From positions 1-47,306 of the forward strand of contig JAIRKO010000028.1 in the NCBI GenBank assembly GCA_031260045.1: DNA of 47,306 bases, given 5' to 3'. Source of the DNA: Dysgonamonadaceae bacterium (GTDB taxonomy: Bacteria > Bacteroidota > Bacteroidia > Bacteroidales > Azobacteroidaceae). This document shows positions 17,144 through 26,995 of this stretch, piece by piece; positions within the stretch are counted from its first letter, which is position 1; the number at the start of each line of letters is the position of its first letter. The notes under the pieces are model-generated. The model saw only the letters and a list, made by a program, of their open reading frames with translations, ran no database searches and was not told the origin of the DNA. The translations under genes and the position numbers were made by a program.

Positions 17144-20100
17144 TCACCGCATCAAACTAACGCGGACGCTTATGCCGAAGCCGGATTTGGACACGGGATA
17201 AGCCGTCGCCGAAACCAAAGGTTTGCTGACCTGCCTGTCGAAAAATGCCTGTAGGGTAATTAGCCGGCTCAAATTATAATCGGCAGAGAGTTTAATCATG
17301 GTCTGCGAATTTCCGTTGGTGGCTTGCGTGAGGTTGTCTTGGATTTTGCGAATTAGGTTTTGCGTCATGTTGTAGGAAATATCGGCTTTTACATTCAGTT
17401 CGTTGTTGAAATTGGGTCCGCCGGTTTTCCGGATTTTCAGTATGCGGTTAAAATTTTCAAAGCGGTAGCCTGTGCCGATCGTGAAGTTCTGCGTTTTCGA
17501 TTCCACAATCTGGTAAGCCGACACATTGAGGTTAATAGTCCGTCCGGTATTGTACCGGAGCGAAATGCTCATGTTGTTTTGGAGCGTGGAAGTAACGCCC
17601 AGCAGCGGATTGAAGGCTTCGACGATGCTGACTGCCGTGATGTCGAAAGGCGAAGAGGGATGCGGGCTGTTGTCGGTTACGCTTTGGACGAAGCCGACGT
17701 CGTCGGTTCCCGCGCCGACCCAACTCATGAACGAATTGAACGCGCCCACGCTGTAAACGCTCGTGTAGGCGTGTTCTATCGCAAACGATTTGAAGGTTTT
17801 ATTGATGTATGGGATTTGCATCAAGCCGTCGTAAGTGATTTTCCAGTTGGGGAGCAATTTTTTCAGCGAGGGGAAAGCCGAAAGACCGACCGATTTGGCG
17901 TTCCCGCCGGTGTAAGCCGCAATGAAAGCGGGGATTAACACATCGGTCGAATTGAGGTCGACATTACCGTTGCGGGGGTCAAAAGGCTGTCCTGCCAGCG
18001 GGTCGCCTTTCAGGAAACCGGCGTCGGGGTAGGTTGTCCGACTGTAAACCTGCCGCAGGCGGGCGGCAATCATTTCCCGATTGAGGAGAAAATCGTCGAA
18101 GGCTTTGGAATGGTAGCCGTTATTGGCGTTGCCCGACTCGAAAGCCGTGCCTATGCTGACGACGGTCATTTTGAAATCGCCGGTAAATTTGCGGGGCATT
18201 GAATTCAAATCGTTGCCATACATGAAATAGGTTTGTTGCCGGTCGGTTCTTGTCCGCGTGGCGTTTAGAGCGATGCGCATCCCGACGACAGGTTCCAGAG
18301 TTGCCGTGAAATTGAAAGTTCCCGTTTTGTTGATCATGGCGGGGGTGATGTTGTTTTCGATTGCCTCGTTTTTCATCAGCCATTCGTTGTTTTTTGCCTT
18401 TTCGATGTAACTTTCGCCGACAAGCCCGAAGGCGAAATCCAATCCGGGTGCGGTTCCGAAAGGCGTGGCGGTTTGCCCGAAGAAATTGCCGGCATGAGGC
18501 TGGAAATTGGGCAGCATCATGTCGGTTCCCGTGTTGTATGAAAAGCCGAACGACCTTATCGCCATCAGTCCCCGCGCCGCGTATTGCAGGGTTTTGTACC
18601 ATGTTTCATCGTCGAGGGGCGGCAGGGCGGACACGGCTATTTTCAGGTTTACCGAATCCTTTCCCTCTATGCGTATCGAATTGTTATCTACGGTTTTGTA
18701 TTTGATGGGATACAACCTGCCGTTTTCGTCGCGCGCCGTGATTCGCAGGCGTTTGCTGTCTAACTGGTGATCGACTGTGGCTGCCGAGTCGGGCGTGAGG
18801 GCGACCGATCCTTCGTATTTTTTCTTTTTCTTTTCCGGCTCGGCTTTCTTTTCCGCGCCGGCGTCGGGTTTTTCCGTCTTTTTGCGGGCAGGTTCGCTTT
18901 TCGCAGGCGTAAACTTTTTGTTTACGTCCGACAGAAATTTGGATTTGTTATAGAGACTCAGCAAATCAAACTGGATGTTTTCAATTCCGACGGTGCGGTT
19001 GTTGTTGATCGTATTTCCCATTTCTACTATTTCCGTTTCGCCGCTGTTTTCGGCAGCGAGCGTAGCGCCTCTTTGCCAGTTGTATCCGCTGTTGAACGAG
19101 AGAGAACCTTTGATAAAGGCGAGCGCGGGAATGACGGAGAAAGGAATCGAATAAGCGGCTGAAAAGGTTTGTTTGTATTCCATTGGGTCGCCCAAATCGC
19201 GGAGGTCTTGCCAGACCGATTTTTTCCGTTTCAGGTATTCGTCGTCGGGCAGGAGGCTGTCGTCGGTCTTCCCGCGAAGCGTTTCTATCCGCGCGTTTGT
19301 TCCTGAATTGAACGACAGGCTCAGGTTTTTCGTCAAACTCCATTGGGTTTTCAGCGAGCGGTTCCAGTAAAAATCGTCCCTGAACGAAGGCGGAATCATG
19401 TTTACGCCCGCTTCGCCCATATCCCGCAGTTGCACTTCGTAATAATTCCGGGTGCGTTCCAGATTAATTTCCAGCGATTTGGGCAAATAGCCGACTTCGA
19501 TGTTTTGCAGGAAGCCGCCGGATTTTGAGCGCGAAGCGGCGGTTTTCGAGCGCAGCGGCTCTTTGTCCTGCCTCTTGTCTTGCTTTTCATCGCTTTTTGC
19601 GAAAGGTTTCCAGGGGTTGAACATCGGCGAATAGGAATAATTCAGGTTCAGGGCTTCATCGGTGATCTGTTCGTATTGAGTGGTGGCGTCCTGCGTATGA
19701 TTTTCGACATGCGCCCAGTCAAGCGAGAAATTCGCGGGATCGTAAGGCATCGGGCGTTTGCTCCGGATGTCTGCCCGGATATTATTGAAAGAAACGGATT
19801 TAGTTGTTTTCCTATTGCGGGCGAAATTGTTGATTGAATCCCGTTCGGCTTGCGTTTCTGTCGCCTCCAAAGCGTCTTTCAGCAACACGTCTTGGTCGAG
19901 GGGATTGTATTTCGGACTAACCGCGTCTTCCGTGTAGGAATAATAAAACGGGAGGCTGATTTTTGCCTTTTCGGGGAAAAAGCGACCGAGATTGATTTGC
20001 GAAGCGAAGTTATATTGGTAAATGTCGTCGATATTCCTGTCCATAATACCCTGGTCGAGGCTACCGAAGCCCGCCGTTTCCGTGCGTCCCGAAAAACTGA

Positions 20101-23100
20101 CCGAACCCATGTTTGAAAGTCCCACATACAGGTTGGCGTTTCCCGCCCATCCACCGTCTTCGTTGAAGTCGGTCAGGCGCAGTTCGTTCACCCATATTTC
20201 GGCGGACTGGGTAACGCGGGAATTGTTGCGAACGCCAATCATAACGACCTTGATGTCGGAAATGGTCGGATTGCCCACGACGCTTACCTTATTCATCGGT
20301 TTTTCGGGGTCGAAGATGGAAAAAGGCGTGTAGTAAGTAACCGTCGAACCGGCTCTCCGCTTGGCTTTGTTTCTTTCCACTTTGAGATTGGTGAGCAGTT
20401 CAAACGGGAAATCAATCATGTTTGATTCCGGCCACACCGTTCTTTGCGATTCGGCGGTTTCGATGTAACGTCCCGGCGGCGTGAGTTGCAACGGCGTTTC
20501 ATATTCGTAATAATGGTTTCTGTAGTCCGAACCCAAACGGATGAATACCGACAAATCGTTGTCTTGCAAATCAGTGGGCAGGTCGATTAATTTTTCGGCG
20601 TGGGTAAACATCTGCAAACGGCGGTATTGGCGTGTGTCAAGTCCGGTCGATTTGTAAATCGCGCGAGCGTCGCCCTGCGAAAGGTTGTTGATACGAAGCG
20701 ACATGGACTGCTCGTTTTGCTGGCGCAACTGGGTTTGTCCGGGGTCTAAGATCCGGTTTACGCCCGGCGGCATCACATAATTAACCGGTTCTTTGCTGCC
20801 GCTTTCCTCAATGTTTACAGTCGACATGCTGACGTCGCCGCTTCCCTGCGGCGGCGACTTGGGATCGAACAGGTCTTTCCGGTAAATGCGCCACTGCCCG
20901 TAATCAAACTGCAGCGTCCCGAAACGGAGAATGACGGAATCGGAAAAATTGGTCAAAAACATACGTATAAAACGTATTGTTTTGAAATCGGCAATGTTGC
21001 CCATTTTCTGTTCGTATTCGCTGACGGGGATTTTGAACTGATACCAGTTGACCGTCTCGTTTTTGCCGTTTTTCAAATGCGGTTTCACCTCCATTTTCTG
21101 TACGATGAAATTTTTGCCCACAACCATGCTGTCGGGACGGATGGATACCCTGTATTGGAAATACTTTTCGGCTTCGTTGAGGGTATTGTCCTGATTGATG
21201 TCTTCCACGTCGGGGATAAGCCGGGCGGCGGTGTTGTAGTTTTCGGGCGAAGTGGAAGCGTCGGCGGAGTTTCCTTCCGTGCCGTTGTAATGCTTGTATC
21301 TTTCGAGGACGGACAAGCGCCGCGCATCGTAGTCGCCACCCCTGAAATAGTGATAATTGTCGCCGGCGGGGTCGTTGTATGGAGAAAACGGGTCGTCCGT
21401 CATACGGTTTTTTGTTTCGGAAGAAAGCCTGCCGTCCAGTTCTTTCAGGTAGTTGGCATAAGTATCAAAAGTAAATTCCTGTTCGGTGGATAAACCGTTT
21501 AGCCCGACGTCCTGCATGGTTCTTGCGCCGTCGGCGTTATCAAAGGCATAGGCGAGGGATTGCTGTTTGGGAACCAGTCCCCAGACTGTTTTTTCGACTT
21601 TTGCCGAATCGCCGTTTACAGGCAAACCGTTTTCAAAGAATTTCTTTTCATCTTTCAGAATGTCTTCCGAGATTTCGCCCAGATTGAAATACAAATCGCC
21701 GCCGCGTGCATTCGGGTTTCCGATAAAAGGGTCGAGCAGCCAGAACTCGATGGTTTCGATGTTGTTGGCTTCAAAATCGGTGTTTCCGCTTTCGATACGG
21801 CGAGTGATGCCGCCCCACCGTTTTTCGGGGCTATCCAGCGTTCCGTCGGGGTTCATACCCGTAGCGTCTACGTTGTAGGGACCGCGTTCGCGGGGATAAT
21901 AAGCGAGATTGAGTACGGGAATGGTTGCGGATTCCCCGAAAGTGGGGTCTTTGTCGGGGAAAAGTTCGCTTTCCGGTATTTCCCGCACGTAGTGGTCGGA
22001 GAGTTGGTCAAGGTCGTTTTTGATATGGGTCGGCGTCAGCGAAGATTTGCTGGTAAATAAAGCGTCGATGTGATACCAAGCCAATAGCGACCGGTTTTTG
22101 CCGTAGTCCGTATCGTTCGATTTTCGGGATTCTTCAAACATGGCGGGCGTAGCAGCCAAGCTCCAAGCGTAAGGCGTGCGCAAGTCGATAACCTGTTTAG
22201 CCTGTTCAAAATCGTCGATGTAGGAATGGTTTCCGCCGTATTTGCTTTTGTAGTGTCCGGGAACCAAGCGGGCATATTCGGCGGAAAGGGTAATCTGGGA
22301 AGGTTCGGAGAGTTCCAGCAAAGGTATTTTGTCCAGCGCGTTGGTCAGCCACTGCGATTGCGTAGTGTAGTTGACGTTGAAACCAAACAGGGTATTGTTG
22401 ATAGATTCCTGTCCGGGTTCGGTTTTCATCGTAAGCGGCATTTCGTTTAGGTTCATGAGGGTCGCGCCGATGTTGAACTGCTTGTTTACGGCGTAATTCA
22501 GGTTCAGCCCCATCATGGTTTTCCGCTGCATTCCGAAAGCGGAGCGGTCTTCTGAGGAGGTTTGGATATTTGCATTTTCATACAGCGGGTTGATAATCGT
22601 AACCTCTCCGGTTGCGTAATTGACGGTATAATCGACGTTTTCTTTCAGGCGAACGCCGTTTGCGGTAACCGTAACCGAGCCTCTGGCAATGTTCATTCCG
22701 TCGAGGTTGATGTTGGCTGCGTCCGAACCCTTGTATTCGCCGGTGATGATAAATTTGTTTTTTTCGGCGGTTTGCCGTGCCACAGTCAGCGTCGAATCAT
22801 ACAGTTCTTGAAATACATATTTGTCGGCAATCCTGTCGTCGCCAATCATTTTCCGCAGGTGTGAGCCAAACGGTTCGACTACGGGGAAGATGATTTTTCC
22901 CTCGTCGGCTTTAACGGTGAGACCGGGAATGAAATCGAAAAAGCCGTCGGGACGCGGTTCGTTGCGAGAATCTAAGCGGTCTAACCGTTCAACCCGAAGC
23001 AGCAGTTGATTGGCGATTTTGCCTTCGGTAATATAATTCAGGTAAACGCCGGTCGTATCGCTCAGGTATTTGATGTTCAGGCGGAATTTATCGGCAGTCA

Positions 23101-24685
23101 AACTCCGGTTGTATGCCGTGATGGGATAAATATTCCGCATCATCAGTTTCCATGTCTTGGATTGGGGGGAAACGGAAGTGCCTTTGATGAGCTTGACGTA
23201 GAGGTTGCTTTGGCTGTCGTTGGGATTATCGGTCGAAAATTCGCCGACCTGATAGGTAGTTCCCTTGTAGACATACGAGTAGGCAACCGCCAGCACTTCG
23301 TCTGCCTGCAAGGGATAACGGAGCGAAATATAACCCAGTTGCGGATTGAAAGTATATTCCGAAGCCTCTAATTTTCGGGCGTTTTCGATTTTTTCATAAT
23401 CCCGACTGTTTTCCATGCTGCCGCTCAAAACCTGATTGACCATGCTGATGTTGCGCACACCCGAATAATTGGCTACGATATTGCCGTATAAATCGTTAGC
23501 ACCATTATAAGGTACAATGTCGCCGCCCGTCGGATACGTAAAATCGGGATTGCTGAAAACGTCGTATTCCGCCAAGTCGGTGAAAGCAACGATGTTCCGC
23601 GCTTCCCTGAAATCCGAACGCCGGTTGGTTATCCACACTTCTATCCGGTCGATGCTTATCGGGGATTTGATGTAGGGTAGGGCGCTCATTGCCTCGTCGT
23701 AGTTGTCGTAAAAATAATGCGCCAGAAAATAGTGCATGTTTTCGTCGTATTTATCGACGGGCGTTTCAAAAGGCGTCGTCTGCACGTTCCCTTTGGTGGC
23801 GACGGAGCGGGATTGCGATTCCTGCTGCGAAAACACGGCGTCGACGGTCAGTTTCCCGAATTGCAGCTGGGTTTTAACGCCAAACAAAGCCGCGCCGCCC
23901 CTGATAAGGGAATTACTCGTATTCATGCTGACATTGCCGGCTTCCAACACTTTCACTATTTCGTCTTCTTTTCCGTTATAACCCAGTTTCAGTTTTTTCG
24001 TATCGAAATCAAACGTGGATTCGGTATTATAATTCAAATCAAAATTGAGTTTGTCGCCCACCGACGCGCGGATGTCGGCTTGAATTTGGGTATCGAAATC
24101 GAAAGCGGTCTTGTTCCGTTGCCGCTCGGTGAGCGTGGGATTTCCGGTGGAAGTGTGGGTGAAACCCAGTTTGGTGGTGAGGCTTCCGTTTGCGTTGAGG
24201 CGAACGCCGCCGGGACCGAAAATTTTATCGGCAGGACCGATATTTACGGCAAAATCGAAAGCCGACAGCGCATCTTTGTCTTTTTTCATCGTCATACTGT
24301 CGAATTCAGCCGAGTATTTTTCCCTGTAAAACCGATCCATGTTTTTTTGCAGGCTGTATTTGTAGTATTCGTCGGGTGTGAGCGTGAGGGGCGTTTCCAC
24401 GTCTTCGTCCCCGATTTTTGTTCGCAGTTCGTATTTGCCGGTCAGTGGATTGTATTTAAAATCGGATTTAAAATTTTCCGGCGCAGACAAATCAATGGGA
24501 TAAACGGTTTCAACGTCCCTGTATTCTTCGGGAACGGTTTTTGCTACCGGAAAAATCGTATTCGCCGTATCCGTACTTTGGCTTAGCGTTTTCGGGGGGG
24601 GCGACTGCGGCGACGACAAGCCGGAAAACCCGCTTGCAGAGGTAAAAAATAAGAGGATAAATATGTATTTTCTCCAGCGTTTCAT
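17144..24685 (-). CDS. sprA: SprA (Sov), outer-membrane translocon of the type IX secretion system
   Basis: This 2513-residue protein forms the very large outer-membrane beta-barrel through which T9SS cargo leaves the cell. Its length and opening are characteristic of SprA/Sov: a signal peptide, then PIDLSAPENFKSDFKYNPLTGKYEL and DEYYKYSLQKNMDRFYREKYSAEF. Long barrel segments rich in Tyr, Asn and Thr follow. A Lys/Glu-rich low-complexity insert (about residues 1930-1965, with PAKSEPARKKTEKPDAGAEK) is presumably periplasmic or a surface loop. The ATG start at 24685 shares one base with the ruvA stop (TGATG). A TTG one codon upstream is less likely. The ruvA-sprA order is common in Bacteroidota. 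Other T9SS genes (porK/L/M/N, porV) are not in this window. Confidence 0.93.
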   Translation of the reverse strand: MKRWRKYIFILLFFTSASGFSGLSSPQSPPPKTLSQSTDTANTIFPVAKTVPEEYRDVETVYPIDLSAPENFKSDFKYNPLTGKYELRTKIGDEDVETPLTLTPDEYYKYSLQKNMDRFYREKYSAEFDSMTMKKDKDALSAFDFAVNIGPADKIFGPGGVRLNANGSLTTKLGFTHTSTGNPTLTERQRNKTAFDFDTQIQADIRASVGDKLNFDLNYNTESTFDFDTKKLKLGYNGKEDEIVKVLEAGNVSMNTSNSLIRGGAALFGVKTQLQFGKLTVDAVFSQQESQSRSVATKGNVQTTPFETPVDKYDENMHYFLAHYFYDNYDEAMSALPYIKSPISIDRIEVWITNRRSDFREARNIVAFTDLAEYDVFSNPDFTYPTGGDIVPYNGANDLYGNIVANYSGVRNISMVNQVLSGSMENSRDYEKIENARKLEASEYTFNPQLGYISLRYPLQADEVLAVAYSYVYKGTTYQVGEFSTDNPNDSQSNLYVKLIKGTSVSPQSKTWKLMMRNIYPITAYNRSLTADKFRLNIKYLSDTTGVYLNYITEGKIANQLLLRVERLDRLDSRNEPRPDGFFDFIPGLTVKADEGKIIFPVVEPFGSHLRKMIGDDRIADKYVFQELYDSTLTVARQTAEKNKFIITGEYKGSDAANINLDGMNIARGSVTVTANGVRLKENVDYTVNYATGEVTIINPLYENANIQTSSEDRSAFGMQRKTMMGLNLNYAVNKQFNIGATLMNLNEMPLTMKTEPGQESINNTLFGFNVNYTTQSQWLTNALDKIPLLELSEPSQITLSAEYARLVPGHYKSKYGGNHSYIDDFEQAKQVIDLRTPYAWSLAATPAMFEESRKSNDTDYGKNRSLLAWYHIDALFTSKSSLTPTHIKNDLDQLSDHYVREIPESELFPDKDPTFGESATIPVLNLAYYPRERGPYNVDATGMNPDGTLDSPEKRWGGITRRIESGNTDFEANNIETIEFWLLDPFIGNPNARGGDLYFNLGEISEDILKDEKKFFENGLPVNGDSAKVEKTVWGLVPKQQSLAYAFDNADGARTMQDVGLNGLSTEQEFTFDTYANYLKELDGRLSSETKNRMTDDPFSPYNDPAGDNYHYFRGGDYDARRLSVLERYKHYNGTEGNSADASTSPENYNTAARLIPDVEDINQDNTLNEAEKYFQYRVSIRPDSMVVGKNFIVQKMEVKPHLKNGKNETVNWYQFKIPVSEYEQKMGNIADFKTIRFIRMFLTNFSDSVILRFGTLQFDYGQWRIYRKDLFDPKSPPQGSGDVSMSTVNIEESGSKEPVNYVMPPGVNRILDPGQTQLRQQNEQSMSLRINNLSQGDARAIYKSTGLDTRQYRRLQMFTHAEKLIDLPTDLQDNDLSVFIRLGSDYRNHYYEYETPLQLTPPGRYIETAESQRTVWPESNMIDFPFELLTNLKVERNKAKRRAGSTVTYYTPFSIFDPEKPMNKVSVVGNPTISDIKVVMIGVRNNSRVTQSAEIWVNELRLTDFNEDGGWAGNANLYVGLSNMGSVSFSGRTETAGFGSLDQGIMDRNIDDIYQYNFASQINLGRFFPEKAKISLPFYYSYTEDAVSPKYNPLDQDVLLKDALEATETQAERDSINNFARNRKTTKSVSFNNIRADIRSKRPMPYDPANFSLDWAHVENHTQDATTQYEQITDEALNLNYSYSPMFNPWKPFAKSDEKQDKRQDKEPLRSKTAASRSKSGGFLQNIEVGYLPKSLEINLERTRNYYEVQLRDMGEAGVNMIPPSFRDDFYWNRSLKTQWSLTKNLSLSFNSGTNARIETLRGKTDDSLLPDDEYLKRKKSVWQDLRDLGDPMEYKQTFSAAYSIPFSVIPALAFIKGSLSFNSGYNWQRGATLAAENSGETEIVEMGNTINNNRTVGIENIQFDLLSLYNKSKFLSDVNKKFTPAKSEPARKKTEKPDAGAEKKAEPEKKKKKYEGSVALTPDSAATVDHQLDSKRLRITARDENGRLYPIKYKTVDNNSIRIEGKDSVNLKIAVSALPPLDDETWYKTLQYAARGLMAIRSFGFSYNTGTDMMLPNFQPHAGNFFGQTATPFGTAPGLDFAFGLVGESYIEKAKNNEWLMKNEAIENNITPAMINKTGTFNFTATLEPVVGMRIALNATRTRTDRQQTYFMYGNDLNSMPRKFTGDFKMTVVSIGTAFESGNANNGYHSKAFDDFLLNREMIAARLRQVYSRTTYPDAGFLKGDPLAGQPFDPRNGNVDLNSTDVLIPAFIAAYTGGNAKSVGLSAFPSLKKLLPNWKITYDGLMQIPYINKTFKSFAIEHAYTSVYSVGAFNSFMSWVGAGTDDVGFVQSVTDNSPHPSSPFDITAVSIVEAFNPLLGVTSTLQNNMSISLRYNTGRTINLNVSAYQIVESKTQNFTIGTGYRFENFNRILKIRKTGGPNFNNELNVKADISYNMTQNLIRKIQDNLTQATNGNSQTMIKLSADYNLSRLITLQAFFDRQVSKPLVSATAYPVSKSGFGISVRVSLMR

Positions 24686-25266
24686 CAAAGCATTTTCAGT
24701 GCGCGTTTAATAATTTCTTCTACCGTTGCAGCCGGATTGTCCGCCGATATTTTATGGACTATTTTTTGGGACGCCGGTTGGTTGAAGCCCAGCATAACGA
24801 GCGCCGAAACGGCTTCCTGTGCGGCTTCACCCATAGGGGCGCCGGGGGCGGACGCGGTGGTTTCGCCTGCTTTTACCTTGCCTTTCAAGTCGAGGATAAT
24901 CCGCTCGGCGGTTTTGTTTCCAACGCCTTTCACGGTTTTCAGCGCATCGGCGTTTCCCGACGCGATAATGCCTTCGAGTTCATAAACGGCAATGGACGAA
25001 AGCACCATCCGGGCGGTGTTTGCGCCGACGCCGGAAACCGAAATCAGAAGCAGGAAAAGTTCGCGCTCGCGTTTTTCCATGAAGCCAAACAGTTGGTGCG
25101 CATCTTCCCTGATGGCTTCGTAGACAAACAATTTACAGGTTTTCAGTCCGGAGAGGGCGCTGTAGGTATTCAACGAAATATGGGCAAGATAGCCCACGCC
25201 TCCGGTTTCGACGACGACCGAAGCCGGCGTCAGTTCGGCAATTTCTCCTTTAATGTAATCAAACAT
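24685..25266 (-). CDS. ruvA: Holliday junction branch-migration protein RuvA
   Basis: The 193-residue RuvA subunit binds four-way DNA junctions as a tetramer and loads the RuvB motor during recombination repair. It starts [20 protein letters not shown], the family's OB-fold domain. Two helix-hairpin-helix motifs follow ([17 protein letters not shown] and [22 protein letters not shown], residues about 75-130). A flexible linker and the RuvB-contacting C-terminal domain ([22 protein letters not shown]) complete it. It is translationally coupled to sprA by a one-base overlap. ruvB and ruvC are elsewhere. Confidence 0.96.
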   Translation of the reverse strand: MFDYIKGEIAELTPASVVVETGGVGYLAHISLNTYSALSGLKTCKLFVYEAIREDAHQLFGFMEKRERELFLLLISVSGVGANTARMVLSSIAVYELEGIIASGNADALKTVKGVGNKTAERIILDLKGKVKAGETTASAPGAPMGEAAQEAVSALVMLGFNQPASQKIVHKISADNPAATVEEIIKRALKML

Positions 25267-25374
25267 ACGGTAATTTTAAATATTGTTATTGATAATAACG
25301 GAGAAAAAATCAAAAGCGTATATAATTGCGATACTATTTATGAATGTGTGCGGAGATGCGGAGTTGCCGTAGCC

Positions 25375-25690
25375 GCCATTAGACTTGCTGCGAAAACCCC
25401 TTTAACTCCCTATTTTCATAGTTAACTATTCCACAAATCAAGTTATATCTTAACCCGAATCCTTTTCTTCTGTTACGATATCGCTCTTGTGCTATGCCAA
25501 CCTTTTTGTTCCGTTGATGATGTGTTCTACTTTTTATTGGCAGGCTTTTGTAGCCCTTCATAATACTCCAACATCATAGCATATTCTTCTTATTGATAAC
25601 TCACGATGGCGACCACGATTCTTGTGAACTTCGACATTTGGCAAAGATAACTGTTTATTATATGGCTATTTCGCAACAGGTCTAATGACG
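25375..25690 (-). mobile_element. Decayed insertion sequence with inverted ends
   Basis: Imperfect terminal inverted repeats lie at 25375-25396 and 25669-25690; 17 of the inner 19-20 positions agree (core CATTAGAC-TG-TGCGAAA). Between them, on the minus strand, is the C-terminal end of an IS5-like transposase. At about 316 bp the element is far too short to be functional, so it is an internally deleted relic. Confidence 0.7.
25379..25640 (-). pseudogene. IS5-like transposase remnant, frameshifted
   Basis: On the minus strand one frame reads EYAMMLEYYEG and then passes into a stop (QKPANKK*). A second frame picks up from about 25560 with THHQRNKKVGIAQERYRNRRKGFGLRYNLICGIVNYE. The RYRNRRKxFGLRxNLIxGIxNYE segment is the typical C-terminal end of IS5-family DDE transposases. 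The frame change and lack of the catalytic core show a dead fragment. Confidence 0.65.
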
Positions 25691-25718
25691 GCGAGCGATA
25701 TAAATACTAAATAATTGT

Positions 25719-25726
25719 TACCTTTG
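25719..25726 (+). promoter_or_regulatory. -7 box for proA
   Basis: TACCTTTG fits TAnnTTTG, 25 bases before the proA ATG at 25751. It lies just outside the insertion-sequence remnant, whose right end could have displaced the original -33 region. No TTTG is at the expected place. Confidence 0.5.
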
Positions 25727-25750
25727 CGCCTCACATTTACAAATTCAATC

Positions 25751-26995
25751 ATGGAAATATCTCTCTTAGAAGACGCGCAAAAAGCGGAAAAAACACTCTT
25801 AACCCTTTCCGACGAAAGGATTAATGCCGTCCTGCACGCGACGGGCGAAAACATACTGCGCAAAAAGAACGACATCCTTGCGGAAAATCAAAAAGACCTC
25901 GACCGAATGCCGACTTCCGATCCCAAATACGACCGCCTGAAACTGACCGCCGAACGGCTGGAGGGCATGGTCGCCGATTTGGAAAACGTCGTGCGTTTAC
26001 CTTCGCCTTCGGGACGGATACTGATGGAAACAGTGCGCCCCAACGGTTTGAAAATCAAAAAAACAAGCGTTCCTTTCGGCGTAATCGGCGTGATTTACGA
26101 AGCGCGCCCCAATGTAAGTCTCGACGTTTTTTCGCTTTGCTTCAAGGCGGGCAATGTTTGCGTCCTAAAAGGCGGTTCCGACGCCGAATTTTCCAACCGC
26201 GCCATCGTGTCGGCAATTCGAGAAGTACTGCAATCTTTTTCCGTACCGGCAGACTGTTGCACGCTGCTGCCGTCGGGCAGGGAAGCAACCGCCGCGCTGT
26301 TGAACGCTCGCGGATTGGTCGATTTGATTATTCCGCGCGGCAACCAGAGTTTAATTCAATTTGTGCGGGAAAACGCAAAAGTTCCGGTTATCGAAACCGG
26401 CGCGGGCATTTGCCATACCTATTTCGATGCAGAGGGCGACAGGGAAATCGGGCAAGCCGTCGTAACCAATGCAAAAACGCGCCGCGTGAGCGTTTGCAAT
26501 GCGTTAGACTGCCTCATTATCCACGAAAAAAGGCTTTCGGATTTGCCTTTTATCTGCGAAAAATTACGGGAAAGTGATGTGATTGTTTATGCCGATGAGC
26601 AGTCATACCGGACGTTGTCCGGTTTTTATCCCGACAATCTGTTGCAACGGGCTGAGGAGGAAAATTTCGGCGTAGAATTTTTGGATTATAAAATGAGCGT
26701 CAAAACGGTTTCGGACATCGGGGAAGCGTTCCGGCACATTGCCCGCTACGGCTCCCGGCACAGCGAATGTATTGTTTCCGAAAACGGGGAAACAGCCGCA
26801 CGGTTTCAAAATCAGGTCGATGCAGCTTGCGTTTACGTAAATGCACCGACGTCTTTTTCCGACGGCGCACAGTTCGGATTGGGCGCGGAAATCGGCATCA
26901 GTACGCAAAAACTGCACGCCCGCGGTCCTATGGCTCTGGAAGAATTGACAACTTATAAATGGCTGATTGAAGGGCGGGGGCAAATCAGAAATTAA
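25751..26995 (+). CDS. proA: Gamma-glutamyl phosphate reductase
   Basis: It reduces gamma-glutamyl phosphate with NADPH to glutamate semialdehyde, the second step of proline synthesis, in the cytoplasm. The 414-residue aldehyde-dehydrogenase-fold protein shows the family marks [37 protein letters not shown] and the catalytic region [14 protein letters not shown] with the active-site Cys. It ends [10 protein letters not shown], also typical. The start [14 protein letters not shown] is chosen over an in-frame TTG 12 codons upstream, which falls in the promoter. proB is not adjacent. The last 11 bases overlap the tail of meaB on the other strand. Confidence 0.95.
   Translation: MEISLLEDAQKAEKTLLTLSDERINAVLHATGENILRKKNDILAENQKDLDRMPTSDPKYDRLKLTAERLEGMVADLENVVRLPSPSGRILMETVRPNGLKIKKTSVPFGVIGVIYEARPNVSLDVFSLCFKAGNVCVLKGGSDAEFSNRAIVSAIREVLQSFSVPADCCTLLPSGREATAALLNARGLVDLIIPRGNQSLIQFVRENAKVPVIETGAGICHTYFDAEGDREIGQAVVTNAKTRRVSVCNALDCLIIHEKRLSDLPFICEKLRESDVIVYADEQSYRTLSGFYPDNLLQRAEEENFGVEFLDYKMSVKTVSDIGEAFRHIARYGSRHSECIVSENGETAARFQNQVDAACVYVNAPTSFSDGAQFGLGAEIGISTQKLHARGPMALEELTTYKWLIEGRGQIRN

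Larger units (their letters stand above)
25267..25750. other. Intergenic region between ruvA and proA with insertion-sequence remnant
   Basis: No intact gene is seen in these 484 bases. Positions 25375-25690 hold an insertion-sequence remnant with inverted ends. The AT-rich 25267-25374 presumably contains the ruvA promoter, though no convincing TAnnTTTG was found at a good distance. The proA -7 box is at 25719-25726. Confidence 0.7.
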
